Assembly: GCA_027704905.1 (NCBI GenBank)
Contig: CM051013.1
Location: 15,670,254-15,734,253 of the forward strand
Direction of reading: 5' to 3'
DNA length: 64,000 nt
DNA from: Muraenolepis orangiensis
Lineage: Eukaryota; Chordata; Actinopteri; Gadiformes; Muraenolepididae
Part shown: one piece after another, positions 45,184 through 55,978 of the stretch
How positions within the stretch are numbered: the stretch's first letter is position 1
Layout of the letters: every line of letters starts with the position of its first letter
Program-made: the position numbers and the translations under genes
The notes under the pieces: generated by a model
The model's database searches: none
What the model saw: only the letters and a program-made list of their open reading frames with translations
What the model was told of the DNA's origin: nothing

Positions 45184-45570
45184 GACATTACATTACATTA
45201 CAGTTGTTTAGCAGACACTTTTGTCCAAAGCGACTTACAATACTGCATTCAGCGGTACAAGAGGCGGTAAGAGAGACAACAAAGGAAGGTAAGAGAACAA
45301 CTCGTCACCAGAAGTCAAAAGTCCATTTCATTCCTAACAAGTCTTCAAGAACTGAGCCAGTGCTCAGGTAAAAATACGTTCAAAAAATAAGTTCAGGTAA
45401 AAGTACAATATGTTAAAAACAATCTAACAATATCTAACACGCAAATCATCTACTGAGAAGGACGCTAGTACGCTAGTAAAAAGTGATAAGAGGGTGCACT
45501 AGGAGGAAGGATCCGGGTAGTGTTTCCTGAAGAGGTGAGTTTTCAGCCTGCGGCGGAAGATGGGCAGTGA
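45184..45570 (+). mobile_element. Dispersed repeat, copy 2 (forward)
   Basis: Begins ACATTACATTACATTACAG, then TTTAGCAGACACTTTTGTCC and AAAGCGACTTACAA. It continues through CACCAGAAGTCAAA and CATTTCATTCCTAACAAG to CAGCCTGCGGCGGAAGATGG. Blocks to about 45345 match the reversed copy at 16850-17026. A few minisatellite units resume beyond it (45571-45640), so it sits inside the right edge of the 7.8 kb array. Confidence 0.7.
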
Positions 45571-45639
45571 GTTAACTACTGGACCCAGTTAACTAGTTTT
45601 TAAGTTAACTACTGGTTTAGTTAACTACTGGATTTAGTC

Positions 45640-45930
45640 AGGGCTGGGTGTAGGTGGGACCGAAAAGCAGAGTGACAGAAGCCAGGTAGAACAGGTGTTT
45701 AATGATGGGCGCACACACCGATTAACGCGAGCAAAAGGCAACTGGCAAGGCATGGCTTAAATAGAGCTTGGTAAATTAGGTGTGATTGAGAACAGGTGAG
45801 TCCAGTATGACACGGCTGACAGGGAAAACACGTAGTGGCATTCGGAGCGGAGTCCGGTGACATCGCTGATCCAGGAAGCCAGTGGAAAACCAGGACTAGG
45901 AGCGGGAAGAGCTGGGTTGAACCGTGACAG
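45640..45930. other. Unclassified sequence, possibly repetitive
   Basis: Contains ACAGGTGTTTAATGATGGGC and CAAGGCATGGCTTAAATAG and ends in GAACCGTGACAG, a form I associate with dispersed fish repeats. No coding content is seen. Class not assigned. Confidence 0.35.
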
Positions 45931-46159
45931 ATTTGTTAACTACAGGACTTGTTCATCAGTGGACCCAATACAAACCACTGGTTGAATAACCTCCCATCCC
46001 TGAGTGACCAGATTCCCACCAGATGCATTTTGGGAAAGAGCACATAAGCTAGAAATAAATAAAAAAGAGAAAGAAAGAAAAAGTAATAAAAAAAGAGCAA
46101 TAGAGTAATAAATAAATGAAAAAGGAAAAACTAATTAAGGAAAGAACGAAGGGAGGAAA

Positions 46160-46645
46160 GAACTGGATTATGGACTTCCTGACGGGCAGGCCACAAGTGG
46201 TGAAGATTGGTAACAACATCTCATCCATCTCGTCCTCAACACCGGAGCACCTCAAGGCTGCTGCCTCAGCCCTGGGCTGTACTCGCTGTACACACATGAC
46301 TGTACTGCCACACACAGTAACAACCAGATTAACAAGTTTGCAGACAACACCAGTCATCGGCCTGATTAAAATATTGACTTTAAAATACTTTTGGTACCAT
46401 TCGCCATATGCATACTGTATCATCCATCATCCGTCACTTTATCGTTCATTATTGTGTATAGTATTGTTATTAGTGTTGTATATTGTATAGTATATTGAAG
46501 GTAGTATATAGTGTTGTTTATAGTATAGGATTGTAAACTGTAGTATTGCAGTAGTTTAGCATAGCATAGTATAGCATTGTGAGTGAATGGGGAGTAAGCA
46601 TCCCATTGTACTTGTTGCACATGGCAAATAGAAATATCTTGAATC
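46160..46645 (+). pseudogene. Decayed LINE reverse transcriptase fragment plus 3' tail
   Basis: Shifted frames give DFLTGRPQVVKIGNN, then TGAPQGCCLSPGLYSLYTHD and INKFADNTS. These correspond to the conserved GxPQG block and to a damaged FADD catalytic block of non-LTR reverse transcriptases. The frame is broken between the blocks and ends in a stop soon after. The rest of the ORF is deleted, and the 3' tail (46580-46645) ends in ATATCTTGAATCTTGAG. This is an old, non-functional copy. Confidence 0.7.
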
Positions 46646-46737
46646 TTGAGAGAGTGAAATGAAGCCAATAGGAACATATAGGTGACACATTCATCAGTAA
46701 ATCATTCAAAATAGATGCAGGTTTTGACCAGGTTATT

Positions 46738-46742
46738 ATATA

Positions 46743-46800
<58 letters not shown>

Positions 46801-46998
46801 TATTTATTTATATATTTAAATGAATGAGACAAACAATCAACTCATCATTTCAAGTAAATGATGGATATTCAAGCAACTGCTAAGATATAGGTTGCTGCTT
46901 CTGTAATATATATGAAAAGTCAACATAGCGTGCCAGTAAAAAAATACCACAAAAGTATCAGGGACGTGTCTACAAGTTAATCATAAGAGTCATTTCTG

Positions 46999-47062
<64 letters not shown>
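46738..47062. repeat. (TA)n and (TG)n microsatellites
   Basis: TA repeat at 46738-46792 running into T-rich DNA, and TG repeat at 47004-47062. Confidence 0.9.
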
Positions 47063-47065
<3 letters not shown>

Positions 47066-47928
47066 GAACAAAATAACAACAAGGGGGCGTCTGTGCACAA
47101 TGCAGCTACATTTCCTGCGCGCGTCCCATGGCACATGCGCTAACCCCAGTATTTAGCGAGTGCCTGTGAGGTCATTCCAGCAGAGCATAAAGGGGAAGTT
47201 CATCAGTGTCATCTTCCCGCAATACTGCGTCAATTCGAGAGCCCGGGCGCAGCCTAGTTTAGTGACTACCTCGTCACCTCGGGCCTAGAGAGGGACCTCA
47301 CCCTTCTCTCTGGGGCACCGGCTCTCGGAGGGAACACACCCTGAGAGCATCCTCTTTCTGCAGCATGATTCACCCTAGGTTGGGTCTAGGACTGAACCAT
47401 TCATCCAAATGGGACCGAAATGGCAATATGGCAATAAAGTGCAATATCCAAACTGCAGAAGCTGCAATTTCTTGATAAGGGTAAAAGGTGTCAATGTAAA
47501 TGTATATGTATGTAACACCAATATGAATGAAATACTGTAGAGATGCCCTGGTCTACAACACACGTATCTTCAGGGAAAATTGTGATGCAAAAATGATAAT
47601 TTCCACTAACAGTGAGTCATATCTGTCAAATATCGCAATATGATTTGTTTACCGCACCACCCATGATCCCATGACCCCTTGAGGGACATGCGGCTCCAGC
47701 CCACTGCTGGGTTGAAGCAGCCCCCCCCTATCCCCGCCCTCCTCAACGGAGACAGACAACAGATGTCTTCTTTCTTAATCATGCAATTATTACAGTAGTT
47801 GACCTTCGGCTTTACAGATCTGTTGTGGTCTTTCAAGGCACGATAAAGTTCTAGAGAAACACTCAACCAACTCTCTCCTCTGTGGCTCTGTGAGTCACTG
47901 ACCTCCGCTTTACGCTGCAGGCCAATGT

Positions 47929-48013
<85 letters not shown>

Positions 48014-48879
48014 ACACACACACACACAACAAAGACTAAGGAGTTCCTTGGAAGTGTGCTGTCTTTCACAGTGAAAGAAATGTGTTGACATTGCGGCCAG
48101 TACTGGACTTTGACACCAATAATGTGGGACACTTAAATAAAACATTCAAAGGCCACAAAACTGTCAGTCTGACTCCACAAGCCATGCTTTGTATTATCTA
48201 CACTTTGTATGTGTGTGACACTCCAAGGGACTACTAAGGTACTGCTACCCATGCTACCTGACCGGCGTCTGCCGAACATCTTAACCTCTTAACCATCTTC
48301 TCCTTCACCTCCCCTTCATCACGTGGCCTTTTTTCACTGACCAAAATTCTGACCCTTACTCTCCCAGGCCAGTAACCTTTGACCTGGCCAGAGCACATAA
48401 AGGTCATCCAGGTTATTTTAGAGGATGAAAGCAAGATTTGTTGTCATCGTGCACCACGTGTGCGTCGCTGATGTCAGAAAGACATCCTGTAACATCGGTA
48501 CAATGTTTCTAAATGTTTTTTTACACCTGTTGAATCTGTTGGTGAGCACACCCACATCACCCGGGACCACACCCTAGCCTTTCATCACTCAGACCCCACC
48601 CCCCGGATGTCTCCAACCAGTCTGCCAGTAAGCTCCTTAATCCCTCCATCTCCCCATCACACCGCCACCTGTCCCACCCTCCTCCAGCTCCCTCGTCACA
48701 GCAGGGTGCACAGCAGATGCACTGATGGTATCATCTCAAGTCCCTGCCCTAAAGTGGTCTGTGTAATTTTCTCAAACGTACCCCCTTGTTTCCCAGAAGG
48801 TGAGATGAGTGACGCCAGCATGTCGGCACAGTAAGACGTAAACAGCTGTAAAGTATGTTATATCTTATATGTATAGTAT
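47063..48879. other. Intergenic, (CA)n only
   Basis: A CA repeat of about 95 bp at 47932-48028, with one ATAC interruption. The remaining sequence has no supported gene. Confidence 0.55.
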
Positions 48880-49690
48880 GTTATATCTCAACGTCAAGAA
48901 GACCAAGGAGCTGATCGTGGACTACAGGAAGCAGAGAGGAGAGCACAGCCCTATCTCCATCGACGGTGTTGCAGTAGAGAGGGTCAGCAGCTTCAAGTTC
49001 CTCGGCGTGCACATCTCCGAGGACCTTACATGGTCCACGCACACCACACGAAAAGGGCCCAACAACGCCTGTATTTCCTCAGGCGTCTGAGGAAATTCAG
49101 CATGGGCCTCCGCATCCTGAGAACATTCTACACCGGCACAATCGAGAGTGTTCTTACAGGGTGTATCACCGCCTGGTACGGGAACTGCCCCGCACTCGAG
49201 CGCTTCAAAGGGTGATGCGGACGGCCCAGTATATCGTTGGAGGTGAGCTCCCCTCCCTCCTGGATATATACAACCAGTGGTGCGTGGCCAAGGCCAAACG
49301 CATCATAAAAAACCCCAGCCACGAACTGTATTCACTTTTACCGTCAGGCAGGCGATACCTCAGTATCAAGTGCCGTACAAATAGACTCAGAGATAGCTTC
49401 CACAGTCAGGCCATCAGGCTGCTGAACAAGGGCGTATGGCATATAACAATGTATATTTTATTACATTGATTTATATATACATATTGCTCTTTTTCTGTGC
49501 CGTTATATTGCATTTTATAAATTGCATTTATATTTATATATTTTAACTTCTTTTATTCTATTCTGTTTATTCTATTTTATATTATCTTATTTTTAGAACT
49601 GCTGTCTGTCGTCGGGTATTGCACAAGATTTTCACTCACTGCTTTATACTTGTGTAAACTGTGAAGTGACAATAAACTTGACTTGACTTG
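48880..49690 (+). pseudogene. LINE ORF2 C-terminal fragment with intact 3' end
   Basis: The first frame gives LNVKKTKELIVDYRK, VSSFKFLGVHISEDLTWS; the frame then shifts to RAQQRLYFLRRLRKFSMG, ILRTFYTGTIESVLTGC, and shifts again to ELPSLLDIYNQWCVAKAKR and LLPSGRRYLSIKCRTNRLRD. This order is the C-terminal part of a non-LTR retrotransposon polymerase protein as found in fish LINEs. The 5' end is truncated and at least two frameshifts break it, so it is inactive. The 3' UTR ends with GTGACAATAAACTTGACTTG and the (CTTGA)n terminus. A reversed, internally deleted relative lies at 33219-33482. Confidence 0.85.
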
Positions 49691-51392
49691 ACTTGTTTCA
49701 CACACACACACACCTGGCAAATAATCCCAGAGGGCTGTCACCTGCGCCCGTACGTGAGTCTAGGTGATGATCAAATATCAACCATTGCGTGACGTGGTGA
49801 GTCAAGAGACGTGGATCAGGTTCACACAAGTGGTCTATGTCTGACTTACGCAAGATAATGGGAGTGAGTAAGTGACAGTGTGTGCATGGGTGCAACGGCC
49901 TGGTGAAATGGTGTTGGGGGTGGGTCCTTCCCGGACAAGATGTTGTATAGCGGGTTTGTTCTCCCATTGAGTGAGGTGTTGAATCGCTGTGGTTTCCTTG
50001 GAATCCGCCACAGAGGAGGAGGTCAGATGGCCGCATTTCTTTGGCCCGGGCCCTCGAAAACAGGCTCTCGCTGGCTGCTCTCAGATTCTGCAGGACTTGG
50101 CAGCGAGCAGAGCCCGCCCCCGCCCCCGCCCCCCCTCTCTGTCTGGGCACTCTGATTTAGAGCCCCCAGTGGGTGTTCTGTGACCCCGGAGGTCAGAGCA
50201 TCCCAGAGACACCCCGGAGCTTGAACAAGAGCACTACAGTTCTAGCGCTCAGCCATTTATCCAACTTCTGTCGCTCTCTGTCCAGTTATACAATTTTAGG
50301 GTTACTAACTGCAGAAAGTGAAAGCATCTGAACTTCGCTGCAAGCATTTCCATTAGACGAAACAGGGATCATACACATATGTGGTATTTAGATTCAAGAT
50401 TCAAGAGATTCAAGATGCCTAACTGCCATTTGCAACAAGAAATTGCATGGATTGATTCATGAATTGAATCATTTTCCAGGTAATGCAATCTGAGGGGATT
50501 TCGCAAATACTTTTCACATTACGTCACACACAGACCTGCTTGTTATCACGTAGACAAAACATTTTTGTTTTAAAATTATATGCAGATGAAAAGAACAACA
50601 AAAAAGGGTATTTTGGAGGAGAAGCAGACAGGGTGGGGGGGCTGGGAACTAGTATCTCACAGACAATAAGCCTTGATGGTGCGCCAGCACATTCCTGGTA
50701 TCACCAAGGTACCCTAAAGAGGCCTGCCAAGGCTTGTGACAAACATGAATCACAGCTCACATGAAGTCCTTTGACTGGACCGAGGACAGGCTGTTCAGTG
50801 GTGCGTATAAAGACTGAGGGGGGGGGGGGGGGGGGTGGGGTTCTTTTCATGATGGCATATTGTATAAGCATAACACAAAATGGTAATGACATGTATGAGT
50901 GAGTGAGTGAGTGAGTGAGTGAGTGAGTGAATGAGTAAGTAAGGCAAACTCTTATGAAGTAGTAGCAGACGTGTTACCATCCACAACCAGTTTAAAATCA
51001 TTAACTGCTCTTCTAAGCCAGCAGCCACCGTCTTACCGAAGCTTATCAACCCAAACAAACCCCCCCCCCCCCCCCCGTCTGTCTGTCTGTCTGTCTTGTG
51101 TTTTTTCGCAGCATAAGCCACCTGCATGTCCTGCATGTCCTGCATCTCTGCTGTTATGACTATTCTCTGTGCTTCCCTTACTGGGTGTGGCAATCACAAT
51201 CAAGCAACAACCCAGACAGTGATACAGTGAGTGGGGAATGCTGGGAAGCCATTCAGTGACTATTAAAGAGCCCCCTGGGAGGTCCACCATTTTGACAGGA
51301 AGAGGACGCCTCTTTGAGGTCACTACTATTTTTTTATGGTTGCTTCATATCCCACACACACACCCACACCCACACACCCACACCCACACCCA

Positions 51393-51459
<67 letters not shown>

Positions 51460-52125
51460 CCCACTGGTGCAAACCCGCTCTCTGTTACTCTCACTCTCCT
51501 GCCCTCACTTCACAATTAAACTTCAGAGGGCAAAATCGGATTTGTAAAAAGAAAACAACGAGAATGTACAAACTCTAGAATGTACTTCATGACTAGTTTA
51601 TGATTGTTTGAAAAGCCCCCGAATACCATTGGCATACAGGTCTCACTCGAGCTGTGTTTAGGGGAAAAAGGGGTTGAACCGCATGGTGCTGAACAGCCAA
51701 GGAAGCGTGACGCTGTTAATCTTTAATCAGCTAGAACCCAAATATCCTGCCCTATGTTTCCTCCTGTTTTTCGAGCGAGGATGAGACACAGCAGGACTGC
51801 AGACAATAACCAAACCTGGACTGTTATTTTTACTGTGGGCGGGTTGCATTATGGCTATCCAAACAAAGCAAATAGAAAAATAGGATTCCTTTGAATATGA
51901 GCATTTGCGGCATCTATATGATTGTTCAACATTTTGCGCTTTCTCAGGATTCATTAAGAAAAGACAGAAGAATAACACGCTTGTAACTGTTTTAAAAGCA
52001 GCAGGGATTGGAGGTACAGCTTGGGGAAGCTCCCTTCCACCGGCCGACCCCAGCAGGGGGGGGGGTCTAGCTGCTTATGCTCCATAAACCGGAGTGGTCT
52101 TTGTTCCTGCGTGTACATACACACA

Positions 52126-52158
<33 letters not shown>

Positions 52159-52534
52159 ATTGTTCCTTTGTTTGTCACATCTGCAGGACACATCCGTCCA
52201 GGCCGAGAGCAATCACACACACATCCGGGCTTGAGCACACATAACACACGCACCATATGTTAGGCCACAACCGAGATCTCTTTTTTCCCTCTTGTTTTTT
52301 ATTGTTATACCTGGAAAGCCAATAGACGTTGACCTATGCATTAAGTCAAGGGAACGTTAAGGATTTATTATTTCGTTATTTCGAATATTTGTGACCAACG
52401 CGAGTGAACGGCATATCTAGATACAGGCCATTAAGTATATGACTTGTTTATTATTATGCACTTTACTGAAACATGTGCACTCTGGTTAGATGCCAACTTA
52501 TTTTTGCTTTACTGTACTTGTGCTGTGCATTACA
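49691..52534. other. Intergenic, microsatellites and homopolymers
   Basis: An 18-base G run at 50818-50835, (GAGT)n at 50896-50940, a 17-base C run at 51060-51076 followed by (GTCT)n, a CA/CCCACA compound repeat at 51352-51460, and CA at about 52127-52156. A short ATTCAAG-type repeat lies at 50391-50417. No gene is supported. Confidence 0.6.
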
Positions 52535-52700
52535 CGATACAAGATATTTGTATTGGCCATTTGTAACAAGTACATTGGAATGCTTACTCCCCATTCCCTC
52601 CCCCAGTATAAATCTCCAAAAAACAATACCATAAAATGTTTTAATAATATATACAATAAAAACAAACAAAAAAAGCAGGAAAGTGACTGTTAAATGATAT
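52535..52700 (-). mobile_element. LINE-like 3' tail, reverse
   Basis: The reverse complement contains TGGTATTGTTTTTTGGAGAT, GGGAATGGGGAGTAAGCATT and CCAATGTACTTGTTACAAATGG, collinear with 33745-33915. The remaining spacer to 53570 shows nothing recognisable. Confidence 0.65.
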
Positions 52701-53576
52701 GTACATGACAATACATTTGAATCTAATGTAATCTAAATAAGGAAGAGGTAGTGGGTCCCAGGTGGGTGGGTGGCAGACATTGGGCACACAGACCCCGCTG
52801 GCCCGCCGCTTCTCTACCCTGTGCCCTTTTACCACTTGGGGGCCCATTGACTTGTGACTTACACCGGAGAGCCACGTACATGTTGACTTTAGAGTGCTGG
52901 TGTCAACCCCCCGTGGCACGGTCAGCCCCCAGGGTGCCAGAGTCGACCAGCAGTTAGGCCGAACATGCTTAAAAAAAGAAAACAGCGTTTCCCAGACCTG
53001 TGATGGAATAACCGGTGTGGGAGGGAATTTTCCGTAAGAACCTCAGTTCCACGACACCTGACTCCATGTATGTGACTTAAGGGGGTCGTGACAGCACCCA
53101 GCTCGTTGGGTGCACTTTGTCCGGCACTCACTGTCTCTGGAAGGGTTGTGAAATATTTTCACAAAATAGACGTACGTAAATTGCTTCCCGTGTCAAACAG
53201 CGGTGATAAAGTTGTACGCCTCACTGCTTGTTGAATTTCATTGTTTTGTGTCCTTGTTTTCCTTCCTTGTTTGTCATTTATGAGCTTTTAATATTATTAC
53301 TAATATGTTTATAGGTTGGCCAAGTTATAATAAAGTCAATGCACCAAACGTTTTTATAATTATTTAGCTTGACTAAATACCTACAAAAGCTATAAATAAA
53401 TAACAAAAATAACATAATTGAATTCCAGTCAGAGCAATTTTTGTTACACGCCAACCATCTTGATGACGGATAAAGGCATGTGGTGAGCAGTCCTGTGGTT
53501 TAGGCCGGTGGAAAAAGGGGGGAGTGACCGAGTGAATGTGGGAGTGGCCAGGGGGCAGGGCCAGGGGCCCAGTGAC

Positions 53577-53584
53577 TTTAAATA
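53577..53584 (+). promoter_or_regulatory. krt18 core promoter, TTTAAATA box
   Basis: CAGTGACTTTAAATACTACC lies 131 bases upstream of the start codon in a GC-rich setting (GGGGCAGGGCCAGGGGCCC). A transcription start near 53610 would give a 5' UTR of about 105 bases with no upstream ATG. It shares GACTTTAAA with the krt8 promoter. Confidence 0.6.
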
Positions 53585-53714
53585 CTACCGGCGGCTTCCC
53601 CTCTCCTCCTGCCTTGTGTCTGTGTGCTCCCATTCGTTCTTAACCCAGCCTGTGCCTCTCACTCACACACTCTCTCTCCCTCTGTGCCGAGCTCTAATCC
53701 AAGCCAGCAACACA

Positions 53715-54631
53715 ATGAGTTACCAGAAGACCTCGTACTCTGTCCGCTCCTCCAGCAGCAGCATGGCACCTTCTGGCAAGGCGTCCATCAATCGAAGCTC
53801 CGGGGCCCCAGCCTACAGGTCGACCAGCATCTATGGAGGCGCTGGTGGCCAAGGGTCCCGCATCTCGTCCTCCTACCAGTCGAATGTCAGCAGCAGCGGC
53901 ATGGGAGCCAGGGTGGGAATGAACTCCGGGTTTGGGGTTCAGTCCAGCAGCGTGCCGGGGGGCACCGGCGGGGAGTCCGGCCACATCATGGGAAACGAGA
54001 AGTTCGCCATGCAGAACCTCAACGACCGCCTGGCCAGCTACCTGGAGACGGTGAGGACCCTGGAGCAGGCCAACGGCAAGCTGGAGATCCAGATCCGTGA
54101 GGCCATGGAGAGGAGCGGGCCCGACTTCCGCGACTACAGCAAATACCAGGCCATCCTGGACGACTTGAGGAAGAAGGTGAGTCACGGCAGAGGAGATGGA
54201 GATGGTGGAGGAGGTCGGGTGGGGGAGGGAGAGACGGGGGAGGTGGGGGGGGGGGGGGGGGTGTATTTGAAAAAAGTTAATTTTTTGGGAAGATGGTGGA
54301 GTTTGCTAGTCTGGGAGATGGACACCAGAAAGATGTGAAATAGTATGTAGAGGGTTTGCACTGACAAATGTAGAGTTCTACAATTGATGAATACTTGCCT
54401 GACTTTACTTATCTTTCACCTTGTATCTTGTATTTTACAAAGAGATACCGAGCCAAGAGGCAAAGATGATTTGTACACATGTCATAACACTTCTTGCCCA
54501 GGTTTAAACTGAACTTAAAAGTAATAGTGGGTCTCTGTTCTCGCTATGATCAGCCACTGTGTGGGCAGGGGTCCCGGGCAGGAGGCCCAGATGGAAGGAA
54601 TTTTAGAAAACCGGCTAACGGACATGAGCGT

Positions 54632-54730
<99 letters not shown>

Positions 54731-55946
54731 CGTAGAACAAAATGGATGATGGTTTCAGTGACCTTACATATTAGAAGACAAACAGCCGGTGAAGCTGCAA
54801 TTCCTAGAAGCTCATGTGTTTGTTCATCTCACACCCTCTTGGCAATTATTCACTGTAGGTATTCCCGAGAGACACAAAGGTAGCAATGTTATCTTACAAG
54901 AACGGAACACAGTTGAAAGACTACTGTGTGTCATCTACAACTGATAAGGGGGAAGGAGAGAGAAAGTGAAAACTGGGTCACTTTCAACATGGAAGTCAAC
55001 ATGGAAGCAAACCTAGACAGCAAACCTGCACTTTTTATTTACTTTGAGAAGTTTTCATCAAGTTGCCGTCATGAAGTCTACTTTATTACTTACTTTAATT
55101 AACCTTTGAGGTGGACTTTGTTGGCTCAGTGACTTCACCATAGTCATTTAAAAATGTCCATTTGGACAAATCTCACCATGTGAACTCTGCTCTATTTAAA
55201 ACCCAACCATGAAGTTGAATATTATCTGGTGGCACCAGTTTTAAGAGACCACATGCAGTAGTAAAATGTTTCCTTTCATTAAGTCAGGGTTAAGGTTATT
55301 TAAAAAGTGACAGTAAGAACATGGTCCAACTCAATTGCTGGGTGGGGACATTTGATACGTTACAGAAATAAACGTAGTTTTAGAAAAGGGAACAATTTTG
55401 GTTTAGTGCTTAGGCGTGGCGCTGAAAGTATTGAATATATCAGGCGTGGGGGGGGGGGGGTGCTTCAAGGTCAGCCATGTCTGTTCTTGAAAACAAGAGG
55501 AATAACAAAACCGGGAGACTGATAAAGGGGGGGTTTGTAGGGAGAAGAGGCTGAAAGAGCAACTTTATATTTGAAAGAGATACAATCTGTGCTTATTGTC
55601 CCTGACAACCTGCATACTGTCATGGGAGCCAACATGGGAGCCATTTCTTTCGGCTAACAACAACTTTTAATCAACTTTAGAACTCAGTCATGTAGCCATA
55701 ACAGACCAGGGTCAAATGGAATCTGTTTGGGTCTATGGATGACGAGGAACCACCTCGACCCCCCCCCCCCGCCCCCCGACCTCAGCGCAAACTAACCCAC
55801 CCTACAGGCTTGCAAAAACAAAGATTCAAAATGCCAGCAACAACAGGAAACCCGACCCAGCCATATGCACGAGTAAACATGCACTTTCACAGACCCATAT
55901 GGAAACACCTACACCCCCCCCCCCTGGCCCCACACACACACTCAAA

Positions 55947-55978
<32 letters not shown>

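Noticed and set aside
53508..53714. Upstream in-frame ATG of the krt18-like gene
   Set aside because: The ATG at 53508 lies before the core promoter, and the peptide is unrelated to keratin heads.
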